Part shown: in pieces, positions 1 to 8,115 of the stretch
How positions within the stretch are numbered: the first letter of the stretch is position 1
Layout: every line of letters starts with the position of its first letter
IMG/VR virus record: IMGVR_UViG_3300027659_000216
Location: 1-23,091 of that record
Source: a virus
Reading direction: 5' to 3' (one strand)
DNA: 23,091 bases
Notes under the pieces: model-generated
What the model saw: the letters and a program-made list of their open reading frames with translations, nothing else
Databases searched by the model: none
What the model was told of the DNA's origin: nothing
Made by a program: the position numbers and the translations under genes

Positions 1-60
1 TTTGCACGCCTTCGTGAAGCTGCGCTCTATCGCATTGAGTCAGCCGCAACAAACGGATAA
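1..60 (+). CDS. 3' end of an upstream gene, possibly a capsid or other virion protein
   Basis: Frame 1 is open from the first base to a TAA at 58-60 and encodes 19 residues ending RIESAATNG. The rest of the gene lies outside the window, so the family cannot be identified from sequence. It sits directly before connector-like and tail genes and is followed by a stable hairpin at 78-103. Both would suit a highly expressed capsid gene, but this is inference from position only. Confidence 0.5.
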   Translation, partial: FARLREAALYRIESAATNG

Positions 61-77
61 TTCCGCTAGTGCAACGG

Positions 78-103
78 CAGGGGTGGGGTCAAACCCATCC
101 CTG
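78..103 (+). promoter_or_regulatory. Intergenic RNA hairpin after the partial upstream gene
   Basis: A 10-bp stem (78-87 with 94-103) encloses a six-base loop GTCAAA. Nine pairs are Watson-Crick and one is G-T, so the fold is complete only in rightward RNA. No T-run follows, so it is not a classical terminator. It could be an mRNA-stabilising 3' end, a partial terminator or a processing site between the upstream gene and the gene at 124. Confidence 0.6.
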
Positions 104-123
104 TCACTTAGGAAAGGTTGGAT

Positions 124-447
124 ATGACATATACACTAATGACACCGTACGTGTGGCAAACCTATGGCGCAGGTGGCAGTGAGTTCACTCCATACTCACG
201 CCTTGCAGGTCGTCGTCTTAACGGTGGAACCAGCAGTGGATCTATTGCTCCTAGTATGACAGATATCCCACGAGGACAGACTTTAATTGTTAATGGAACT
301 ACAGTGACTTTAACTCTAACTCCAAGCCAAGATGATCTAGCAGCAGCTAGTTATTACTTCCTCGGTGGTCACGAGTATGAGATTAGCGACTACCAAGCAT
401 CAGTTCTTACTGCAGCAGGATATGGAACTTGGTTAACTCCAGTATGA
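124..447 (+). CDS. Small virion-associated protein, connector-like (107 aa)
   Basis: This protein of 107 residues has no catalytic motif I recognise. It is rich in Gly, Ser, Thr and Tyr, with beta-type segments (for example QTLIVNGTTVTLTLTP), as expected for a virion accessory protein. ATG 124 is chosen over an in-frame TTG at 118 because AGGAAAGG at 110-117 then sits at normal spacing. The stop overlaps the next start as ATGA. Its place right after the upstream putative head gene suggests a head-decoration or head-tail connector role; this is inference. Confidence 0.7.
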   Translation: MTYTLMTPYVWQTYGAGGSEFTPYSRLAGRRLNGGTSSGSIAPSMTDIPRGQTLIVNGTTVTLTLTPSQDDLAAASYYFLGGHEYEISDYQASVLTAAGYGTWLTPV

Positions 448-716
448 GTTTACATAGACGCACCACGCATCTTGAGTATGTAGAAGACTGCTTTGGTTGT
501 AAAGTAGGAGAACTAGAGTTGAGCGTAGGAGTGGCAAACCACAGAGAATTACCTACGGCTAAGCAGCACGATAGGGAATTACAGTCCTATTATGATGCTA
601 CAAGGCAGGGCATAGAACCACGTTCAACAAAGAGTAAAGATATAGATGCAGCAGTTAAACTTTCCAACGAGGCTGGTAAGGCTTTCGATGGGATATCAAT
701 GACCTTCAAAGACTAG
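444..716 (+). CDS. Conserved-looking small hypothetical protein with CxxC (90 aa)
   Basis: The start ATG at 444 overlaps the stop of the previous gene (ATGA), so the two are probably translationally coupled. The N-terminal part contains HLEYVEDCFGCK, a CxxC pair that might hold a metal or form a disulfide; the remainder is charged and probably helical. I recall similar short proteins from actinophage head regions but cannot assign a function. An in-frame TTG at 429 would lengthen it by five residues and is less likely. Confidence 0.7.
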   Translation: MSLHRRTTHLEYVEDCFGCKVGELELSVGVANHRELPTAKQHDRELQSYYDATRQGIEPRSTKSKDIDAAVKLSNEAGKAFDGISMTFKD

Positions 717-726
717 GGAGAATGTT

Positions 727-855
727 ATGCCAATGGTAGGAAAAAAAGAATATCCATACACAGCAAAAGGTATGGCAATGGCAAAGAAAGACGCCAAGAA
801 GACTGGTAAGCCAATGATTAAGAAGCAGGTTAAGAAGATGGGTAAGAAGAAGTAA
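727..855 (+). CDS. Tiny lysine-rich protein (42 aa)
   Basis: The product contains 15 lysines in 42 residues and almost no acidic residues, with a repetitive AKK/GKK texture (ending KKMGKKK). Such extreme basicity suggests nucleic-acid binding or packing inside the head, but no family is recognised. AGGGAG at 715-720 gives a good ribosome-binding site before ATG 727. The stop codon shares a base with the next start (TAATG). It opens a run of four tiny genes, three of them strongly basic. Confidence 0.65.
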   Translation: MPMVGKKEYPYTAKGMAMAKKDAKKTGKPMIKKQVKKMGKKK

Positions 856-977
856 TGGAAAACTACGAAGAAGATATCACAAAGTACCCAACACCAGACA
901 AGCAATACGATGGTGCTAAGAAGTATGAGACATACGAATCAATCCAAACTGGTGCGATGGGAAAGTCTGCTAAATAA
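855..977 (+). CDS. Tiny tyrosine-rich hypothetical protein (40 aa)
   Basis: This 40-residue product has five tyrosines and mixed charge, and unlike its neighbours it is not strongly basic. Start and stop are fused to the flanking genes as TAATG on both sides (855 and 977), which is the main evidence that it is translated. No domain is recognised. The context is the small-gene run between the connector-like genes and the tail fibres. Confidence 0.6.
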   Translation: MENYEEDITKYPTPDKQYDGAKKYETYESIQTGAMGKSAK

Positions 978-1255
978 TGGCTAAGTCTCCAGCGTGGCAG
1001 AGAGCAGAAGGTAAGAACCCTAAGGGTGGCCTGAATGCAAAAGGTCGTGCCTCTGCCAAAGCGCAGGGGATGAACCTTAAGCCTCCAGTCAAAAAGGCTG
1101 AGGCTGCTAAGTCTCCTAAGTCTGCAGGAAGGCGCAAGTCTTTCTGTGGTCGTATGTGTGGGATGAAGGCAAAGAATACTTCTAGCAAAACTGCTAGAGA
1201 TCCGAACTCTAGAATAAACAAGTCACTTCGTGCTTGGGATTGTAGTTGCAAATGA
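977..1255 (+). CDS. Basic phage protein of the SPAW-QR-EGKNPKGGLN type (92 aa)
   Basis: The N-terminus SPAWQRAEGKNPKGGLNAKG matches a short conserved protein of unknown function found in many tailed phages (I believe Pfam DUF6321; to be confirmed). A second conserved stretch, RRKSFCGRMCGMK, and a C-terminal WDCSCK add four cysteines that might bind metal. The protein is very basic. It is coupled by TAATG upstream and overlaps the next gene by four bases. A small virion or packaging-related role is possible, but none is established here. Confidence 0.75.
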   Translation: MAKSPAWQRAEGKNPKGGLNAKGRASAKAQGMNLKPPVKKAEAAKSPKSAGRRKSFCGRMCGMKAKNTSSKTARDPNSRINKSLRAWDCSCK

Positions 1256-1416
1256 AAAAGAAAGTAGCTTTCTGGGATACAAAAAATCCTAACAAGAAGT
1301 CAAAGCCTCTTACCCCAGCGCAGAAATCTGCAGCTAAGGCTAGAGCAAAAGCAGCAGGGCGACCATATCCCAATCTAGTAGATAACGCTGCAGCAAAACG
1401 AACTAAGAAGAAGTAA
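1252..1416 (+). CDS. Tiny lysine/arginine-rich protein (54 aa)
   Basis: Seventeen of 54 residues are Lys or Arg. The core LTPAQKSAAKARAKAAGRPY looks like a small basic helix followed by PNLVDN. I recall similar proteins beside the preceding gene type in other phages, but no function is known to me. ATG 1252 overlaps the upstream TGA. It may bind DNA or RNA because of charge alone. It closes the basic micro-gene run before the tail module. Confidence 0.65.
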   Translation: MKKKVAFWDTKNPNKKSKPLTPAQKSAAKARAKAAGRPYPNLVDNAAAKRTKKK

Positions 1417-1428
1417 AGGAGATATACG

Positions 1429-1709
1429 GTGGCACTAGGAGTATATGGCACAACGTTATTAGATGAACTTAATCGTTTGGCTAATGGTGGCACCTATCGA
1501 GCACCAGGTGCAATGGTTGGTGAAGCACTAGCTGCTCGTCAATGGGCAGTACAACGTTCAGTATCAACAAATTTAACAGACACGGTAGGAGTTCTTAATG
1601 CGATTGCGGGCAGGACTGGTAACAGTCTTCTTGACTATAGCGGCGTATGTAATGCTCTCGCTAGTACTACTCAACTACCTGCAGCGCAGGCTCTCAGAGG
1701 AATTTCCAC

Positions 1710-1713
<4 letters not shown>
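1429..1713 (+). CDS. Small hypothetical virion-region protein (94 aa)
   Basis: Translation starts at GTG 1429, preceded by a strong AAAGGAG at 1415-1421 with seven bases spacing. The mature protein is Ala/Leu/Gly/Thr-rich and probably helical (LLDELNRLANGG, GEALAARQWAVQRS), and lacks recognisable catalytic residues. Its stop overlaps the next gene's GTG start. It precedes the tail-fibre genes, so a minor structural or chaperone-like role is possible but unproven. Confidence 0.7.
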
Positions 1714-3016
<1,303 letters not shown>

Positions 3017-3019
3017 ACA

Positions 3020-3352
3020 ATGGCAACTGTCTATAAAGTACTAGGGCAATCTGCCCCAGCAAACACGTCAAATGCTAACGCCTATACGGTGCCAGCTCTT
3101 ACATCTGCTGTTCTATCAACGATTGTAGTTGCCAACACAACTGCAACAACAGCAACTGCTCGCATCTTTGTGCGTATTGGTGGCGCTGCAGCAGCAGCAA
3201 GTAATGCAATAGTTTATGACACAAGTTTTAATGGCAACTCAACAACTGCATTTACTATTGGAATTACCCTTGCAACAACTGACATCATTACTGTTCAAAC
3301 TGGAACAGCAAATGCCTTAACCTTTACTGTATTTGGAAGTGAGATTTCCTAA
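3020..3352 (+). CDS. Beta-rich tail-associated protein (110 aa)
   Basis: This protein is Ala/Thr-rich with alternating strand-like segments (YKVLGQSAPANTS, TSAVLSTIVVANTT, TARIFVRIGG). It resembles short structural proteins often encoded next to phage collagen-like fibres; a fibre-tip or adhesin subunit is the likeliest role, but this is inference. ATG 3020 has GGGAG at 3008-3012. Its stop abuts the next start as TAATG. Confidence 0.7.
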   Translation: MATVYKVLGQSAPANTSNANAYTVPALTSAVLSTIVVANTTATTATARIFVRIGGAAAAASNAIVYDTSFNGNSTTAFTIGITLATTDIITVQTGTANALTFTVFGSEIS

Positions 3353-4209
3353 TGGCTATCAATACAATTCCAGGACCTACTAATAGAATTTCAGAGTTTC
3401 TAACATCTGGAACTTGGGTATGCCCATCAGGTGTATACACAGCTGAGTTCCTAGTAGTCGGAGCAGGTGGCGCAGGTGGTGGGGCTGATAATTCTGTCAA
3501 TACTCGAGCATCGGCAGGTGGCGGTGGCGGTGGTGGCGCGGTCAAGCGTCAGCAATTAGTAACGATCCCAGGTTCAAGTTACACCGTCACAATCGGTGCA
3601 AAAGGCACAGGAGCCGTTGCATTGGCTGGCACAAATGGCGGATTCTCTGAAATTGTTTTGTCAGGCACAACACTTATTCGCTCATTCGGTGGCGGTGGCG
3701 GTGTTGGTATCACAGCTGCCGATGCAACTGATTCAGCAACAAGAACTAAAACTTTGGCTGGTTCAGGTGGTAATGGACAATCTTTAGCAACCGTTTCAAA
3801 CTTTATTCAAGGTGGCGGTGGCGGTGGCGCTTTATTTACAGAAAGAGTCAATCCAACTAATAGCGTTAGCGCTAACCTTTATAATGTTTATATTGGTGTC
3901 GAAGGTGGATTAGGTGGAGGAACTACTTTTCCAACACAAGGAAGAATGGGCATTGATGGTCTCGGCGCAGGCGGTGGCGGTGGGGTTGCTCGATTGACAG
4001 CATTAGACGGAAACGAAGGTGCTGCGCCATATGGCGCAGGTATTGGAGGATCAGCCAGCTCAATTGTTACAGCAACAGATGTTGCAGGAACAGCGGCACT
4101 AGCCAACACAGGTTCAGGCGGCGGCGGAGCTCTTTCAGCTTATTCAACTACAGGCGCAGCAGGTGGAAACGGCGCAGACGGATTAGTAAGGATTTCTTAT
4201 GTCGCATAG
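3352..4209 (+). CDS. Polyglycine-rich tail fibre/adhesin-like protein (285 aa)
   Basis: After an N-terminal segment with TSGTWVCPSGVYTAEFLVVG the protein contains many polyglycine runs (GGGGGGG near residue 57, GGGGG later) between short beta strands such as SSYTVTIGAKG. This is the glycine-rich domain of phage fibre tips, where polyglycine helices pack as a scaffold for receptor-binding loops. It shares order and motifs with the product at 7294-8106, suggesting paralogy. The C-terminus GADGLVRISYVA is also typical of this family. Confidence 0.85.
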   Translation: MAINTIPGPTNRISEFLTSGTWVCPSGVYTAEFLVVGAGGAGGGADNSVNTRASAGGGGGGGAVKRQQLVTIPGSSYTVTIGAKGTGAVALAGTNGGFSEIVLSGTTLIRSFGGGGGVGITAADATDSATRTKTLAGSGGNGQSLATVSNFIQGGGGGGALFTERVNPTNSVSANLYNVYIGVEGGLGGGTTFPTQGRMGIDGLGAGGGGGVARLTALDGNEGAAPYGAGIGGSASSIVTATDVAGTAALANTGSGGGGALSAYSTTGAAGGNGADGLVRISYVA

Positions 4210-4396
4210 CAGATTTGCAGTAATTGAAAATGAAGTAGTGGTCAATTGCATCGTTGCAGATGATGCCTTTGTAGCAGAGTTTTATCCAACGGCAATTGAG
4301 ATTGATGACGTAGTACCTGAGCCATCTCCTGGCTGGTGGTACAAGAATGGACAATTTATCTGTCCACCACAGCCAGAGCCAGACCCAGTAGTGTAA
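4199..4396 (+). CDS. Short tail-fibre-associated protein (65 aa)
   Basis: The product begins SRFAVIENEVVVNCIVADDAF and ends with a Pro-rich acidic tail (PPQPEPDPVV). The pattern 'uncertain value, VVN-IVADD-F, then GWWYKNGQF--PP' is familiar from small proteins encoded beside phage tail fibres, sometimes annotated as fibre-assembly related. ATG 4199 overlaps the previous gene by 11 bases, with AAGGA at 4188-4192 as ribosome-binding site. The exact function is unknown. Confidence 0.65.
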   Translation: MSHSRFAVIENEVVVNCIVADDAFVAEFYPTAIEIDDVVPEPSPGWWYKNGQFICPPQPEPDPVV

Positions 4397-4406
4397 ACTA
4401 CTTGGT

Positions 4407-5468
4407 ATGAGATTCCACGTTATCAGTCTGCCACATACACAAACAACTAAAGATTACGTTAACTGTGCCTATACCGAAAAGGTAAGGCGCTTTTGTATAA
4501 TGATGAAAAACCTTGGGCATACGGTCTATCTGTACGCCAGCGAGGATAATGAAGCACCGTGTGATGAGTTAATTACTTGTATCACAAAGGAGCAGCAAGA
4601 AGAAGCCTTGGCTGGTAAACACTTTACCGAGGCTGAGTTTAATAATGAACTACCTCATTGGCAGATTTTTAACGGCAATGCTATTAAAGAGCTAGGCAAG
4701 AGGTTAGAACAAAAAGATTTCATCTGTCTTATCGGTGGGGCATCACAAGAACCCATTGCTAAGGCTTATCCCAACCACATCAGCGTAGAGTTTGGCGTGG
4801 GTTATGGTGGTGTATTTAGTAAGTTCAAAGTCTTTGAGTCATACGCTTGGATGCACAGCATCTATGCGATGTTCAAGAACCCCACCTTGGTAGATGGAAA
4901 CTTCTATGATGCGGTAATTCCTGGTTATCTAGAACCAGAGATGTTCCCACTGCAAGAGAAGAAGGAAAATTATTACCTCTACGTAGGACGTATGGTAGAT
5001 CGTAAAGGTCTAGTCATAGCACAGCACGTGTGCAGGGAATTGGGTCTTAAACTTATTATGGCAGGTCCTGGTAAAGATCCTAAGATTGAATACGGTGAGT
5101 GGGTAGGACCAGTAGGTCCAGAAGAACGAGCAAAGTTAATGGGTGGCGCTATTGCCCTATTTGCCCCAACACTCTACATAGAACCTTTCGGTAACGTTGT
5201 TATCGAAGCACAAACCTGTGGGACTCCAACGATTACCACAGACTGGGGAGCCTTTACAGAGACTAACCCACAAGGAGTTACTGGATACCGATGCAGAAAT
5301 GCAATGGAGTTTGCAGTAGCTACAGAGTGGGTTAAAGACTTAGACCCAGTAGCAATACATAAGAGGGCAGTAGCGTTGTATTCGCTAGATGCTATAGCAC
5401 CACAATACGAACAATACTTTGCACGACTGCTAACTCTATGGGGAGATGGCTGGTATGAGAGGAAATAA
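4407..5468 (+). CDS. Glycosyltransferase, GT-B fold, GT4-like (353 aa)
   Basis: The C-terminal half carries GT4 hallmarks: YVGRMVDRKG (192-201), the Gly-rich turn MAGPGKD (218-224), and EPFGNVVIEAQTCGTP (259-274) with the E-x7-E pair (Glu259, Glu267) that contacts the donor nucleotide sugar. The N-terminal half is the acceptor-side Rossmann domain. It should transfer a sugar from an activated donor, acting in the cytoplasm. It lies inside the tail module and is fused by TAATG to the next gene, so plausible targets are virion fibres or host surface glycans. The acceptor cannot be read from sequence. Confidence 0.85.
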   Translation: MRFHVISLPHTQTTKDYVNCAYTEKVRRFCIMMKNLGHTVYLYASEDNEAPCDELITCITKEQQEEALAGKHFTEAEFNNELPHWQIFNGNAIKELGKRLEQKDFICLIGGASQEPIAKAYPNHISVEFGVGYGGVFSKFKVFESYAWMHSIYAMFKNPTLVDGNFYDAVIPGYLEPEMFPLQEKKENYYLYVGRMVDRKGLVIAQHVCRELGLKLIMAGPGKDPKIEYGEWVGPVGPEERAKLMGGAIALFAPTLYIEPFGNVVIEAQTCGTPTITTDWGAFTETNPQGVTGYRCRNAMEFAVATEWVKDLDPVAIHKRAVALYSLDAIAPQYEQYFARLLTLWGDGWYERK

Positions 5469-6370
5469 TGCCAACGTTAAATGAAATGATTGATGATGTT
5501 AGAGGAAGCCTACAGGGGTATACCTTGCGTCAAGATCGCATCACCTATGTAGCAAACCCAAGTGGTATCAATACAACCGATGACGAAATTATCGTTGGTT
5601 CATCTTCTAACCTAGCAAAAGGTGTTATAGAAATTGATGATGAACTCATTTGGATTGATTCTTTTGACAAGGCATCAAGCACACTCAATGTTATCCCTGG
5701 CTTTGGTCGTGGGTATCAAGGAACCAACCCAGCGCCACACTCACAGTATGCTCAAGTTACATTAGCTCCTACATTCCCACGAGTAAATATCAAGAAGGCT
5801 ATTAACGATACAATCAATAGTCTCTATCCTAAACTCTGGGCTACATCCTCTACAACCTTTACCTTTAATGCTTCACAAACAACATACGCATTGCCTGATG
5901 ATTTAGAAAGCATCATCTATATGTCTTGGCAAACAACAGGTTCTAGCCTTGAATGGTTGCCTATTAACCGTTGGCGAGCAGATCCTATGGCAAACACAGA
6001 TACATTTAATACAAGCAATACAGTCAACATCTATGAGAACATCCAACCTGGAAGAACAGTACAGGTTTACTACACAACTACACCTAATACTCTTGATTCA
6101 AGCACAGATGATTTTGCAGATGTTACTGGATTGCCAGGCACCTGCTCTGATGTGGTAACACTAGGTGCGGCATACAAGCTGCTTTCATATCTTGATGCTG
6201 GTCGAATTAATCTGTCTTCAGCAGAGGCAGATCTTAATGATTCAAAGATTCCATCTACTGCTGGAGCATCATCTTCTCGCTACATCTTTGCTCTTTACAA
6301 CCAACGATTAAATGAAGAAGCCTTGAAGTTGCAAGATAAGTTCCCAATCCGAATCCACTACACCCGTTAA
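5468..6370 (+). CDS. Virion adaptor/head-tail connector-like protein (300 aa)
   Basis: The N-terminus (LNEMIDDVRGSLQGYTLRQD) leads into a beta region (ELIWIDSFD, PGFGRGYQGT), then a helical segment INDTINSLYPKLWA, a beta region ending GRTVQVYYTT, and a helical C-terminus ending FPIRIHYTR. I recall this architecture in a protein family common in environmental actinophages, located among head-tail genes. An adaptor or neck function is inferred from that position and from the helical bundle parts. No enzymatic motif is visible. Confidence 0.65.
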   Translation: MPTLNEMIDDVRGSLQGYTLRQDRITYVANPSGINTTDDEIIVGSSSNLAKGVIEIDDELIWIDSFDKASSTLNVIPGFGRGYQGTNPAPHSQYAQVTLAPTFPRVNIKKAINDTINSLYPKLWATSSTTFTFNASQTTYALPDDLESIIYMSWQTTGSSLEWLPINRWRADPMANTDTFNTSNTVNIYENIQPGRTVQVYYTTTPNTLDSSTDDFADVTGLPGTCSDVVTLGAAYKLLSYLDAGRINLSSAEADLNDSKIPSTAGASSSRYIFALYNQRLNEEALKLQDKFPIRIHYTR

Positions 6371-6379
6371 GGAAAACCA

Positions 6380-7294
6380 ATGACCAGTAAATTCTCGTCT
6401 ACAAGTATTGAGACGACACTTCAAAATGCTATCACTTCATCTGGCGCTACCTCTATGGTCGTTGCTACTGGTACTGGTACTGCCTTGTTGGGTGGTGTAA
6501 CTCTTGGGGTTGGAAACGTAGACAAGTTTACAGTTGCCATTGACGTAGATACCATTAACGAAGAAATCGTCTTTATCACTAACCAGTCAAGTGACACAAT
6601 GACTATTGTGCGTGGTCAAGCTGGTACTTCTGCAACAACACATACAGCAGGGGCAAGCGTAAAGCACGTACTCTCATCATATGATCTAACAAACTTTCAG
6701 ACAACTGTATCTCCAGTAACTAACGTTGCATTTTCAGGCTCAACATCTGGCACAACAACAGTCCAAGCAACAGCAATCGCTGGAACAACAACCTTAACCC
6801 TACCAGCAGCAACTGACACTTTGGTCGGAAAAGCAACTACAGATACCCTGACTAACAAGACACTAACAACTCCAGTAATTTCTACTATCACAAATACTGG
6901 AACTCTGACATTACCTACATCTACCGATACATTAGTTGGAAGAGCAACCACAGATATATTAACAAACAAGACATTGACAGCGCCAGTAGTAAACATCTCT
7001 CTTAATGCACAGACTGGTACTACATACACACTTGTTCTTACAGACAATGGAAAACTTGTGACACTTACCAATGCTGGTGCAATCACTTTGACTGTACCTC
7101 TTAACTCATCTGTTGCTTTCCCAATTGGAGCACAGGTAGCAATTCAACAAAGCGGTGCTGGAGAGGTAACAGTAGCTGCAGCAGTTGGAGTTACTCTTAA
7201 TGCAACAGGAACCAAAACACGTGTTCAGTGGTCAGGAGCAGTACTAGTAAAAACTGCAACAGATACTTGGACAATGTTAGGTGACCTTGAATAA
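6380..7294 (+). CDS. Tail fibre protein with TLTNKTL repeats (304 aa)
   Basis: Two tandem copies of a module (TDTLVGKATTDTLTNKTL and TDTLVGRATTDILTNKTL) lie around residues 143-164 and 181-201. 'TLTNKTL' elements recur in the shafts of many phage tail fibres. The C-terminal part (SLNAQTGTTYTLVLTDNGKL) is a beta-rich domain often found at the end of such fibres. AAGGA at 6369-6373 precedes ATG 6380. Its stop and the next start share TAATG. Confidence 0.8.
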   Translation: MTSKFSSTSIETTLQNAITSSGATSMVVATGTGTALLGGVTLGVGNVDKFTVAIDVDTINEEIVFITNQSSDTMTIVRGQAGTSATTHTAGASVKHVLSSYDLTNFQTTVSPVTNVAFSGSTSGTTTVQATAIAGTTTLTLPAATDTLVGKATTDTLTNKTLTTPVISTITNTGTLTLPTSTDTLVGRATTDILTNKTLTAPVVNISLNAQTGTTYTLVLTDNGKLVTLTNAGAITLTVPLNSSVAFPIGAQVAIQQSGAGEVTVAAAVGVTLNATGTKTRVQWSGAVLVKTATDTWTMLGDLE

Positions 7295-8106
7295 TGTCAT
7301 TATTATTTAGTTTTATCTCTTCAAAAGGAACAACCATTATACCTACTGACTATCTTGTAGTTGGTGCAGGTGGTAACGGAAGCCAATTTGCAGGCAGCGC
7401 TAGTGGCGAATCTGGTGGTGGTGGCGGTGGCGGTGAGATACTTACTGGCACTCTGTCTCTATCCAAAGGAACTCCTTACACTGTAACTGTCGGAGCAGCA
7501 GCTACAAGTCAAGGTGGCAACTCTGTATTCTCATCAGTAACTGCTTATGGTGGAACACCTGGAAGATTATCTGGTGTCAGTGATGTACCTGTTTATACAA
7601 ACACAGGTTCAGGTGGTGGCGGAAGTCCAACCAATACAGGTGGAACTACTGGTGGTATTGGTGCTGGCGTTGGTAACAACGGTGGCACTGCAACAGCTAC
7701 AGCAGGCGGTGGTGGTGGTGGTGCTGGAGCAGCAGGTGCTAACGCTGCTAGTAGTACTGGTGGTGCAGGCGGTGCTGGAACAGCAAGCAGTATCACTGGA
7801 TCTTCTCTTCTTTACGCAGCAGGTGGCGGTGGTGGTGGAGTTACTGGTGGCACTGGTGGCTCTTCTATTGGTGGTAATGGTGCATCAGGTGCAACACCTG
7901 CTACTAGCCCAACAGCAAACACAGGTGCAGGTGGTGGTGGCGGAAGCACAACACAAGCATCTACAAATGCTGCTGATGGTGTAGTAATCATTGCCTACCC
8001 AACATCTTATGGACTTGCAACATCAACAACAGGTTCACCAACTCAGACCACTGCTGGAAGCAACTATGTTTACAAGTGGACAACAAGCGGTTCTATTACT
8101 CTTTAA
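7294..8106 (+). CDS. Second polyglycine-rich tail fibre/adhesin-like protein (270 aa)
   Basis: Residues 20-230 alternate short strands with polyglycine runs (SGGGGGGG, AGGGGGGAG, GGGGGG). The segment DYLVVGAGG followed by a polyglycine run and TPYTVTVGA matches, in order, the equivalents in the product at 3352-4209. A C-terminal GVVIIAYPTSY and a Thr-rich tail complete it. Receptor recognition is the probable role. Translation probably depends on coupling through TAATG, since no clear ribosome-binding site is present. Confidence 0.85.
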   Translation: MSLLFSFISSKGTTIIPTDYLVVGAGGNGSQFAGSASGESGGGGGGGEILTGTLSLSKGTPYTVTVGAAATSQGGNSVFSSVTAYGGTPGRLSGVSDVPVYTNTGSGGGGSPTNTGGTTGGIGAGVGNNGGTATATAGGGGGGAGAAGANAASSTGGAGGAGTASSITGSSLLYAAGGGGGGVTGGTGGSSIGGNGASGATPATSPTANTGAGGGGGSTTQASTNAADGVVIIAYPTSYGLATSTTGSPTQTTAGSNYVYKWTTSGSITL

Positions 8107-8115
8107 GGAGAATAA

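Noticed and set aside
78-103. Possible tRNA or rho-independent terminator
   Set aside because: Only one stem is present, with no cloverleaf, and no T-run follows.
696-905. Hydrophobic minus-strand frame of 69 residues
   Set aside because: Phe and Leu arise from reading lysine codons backwards; it covers two coupled plus-strand micro-genes.
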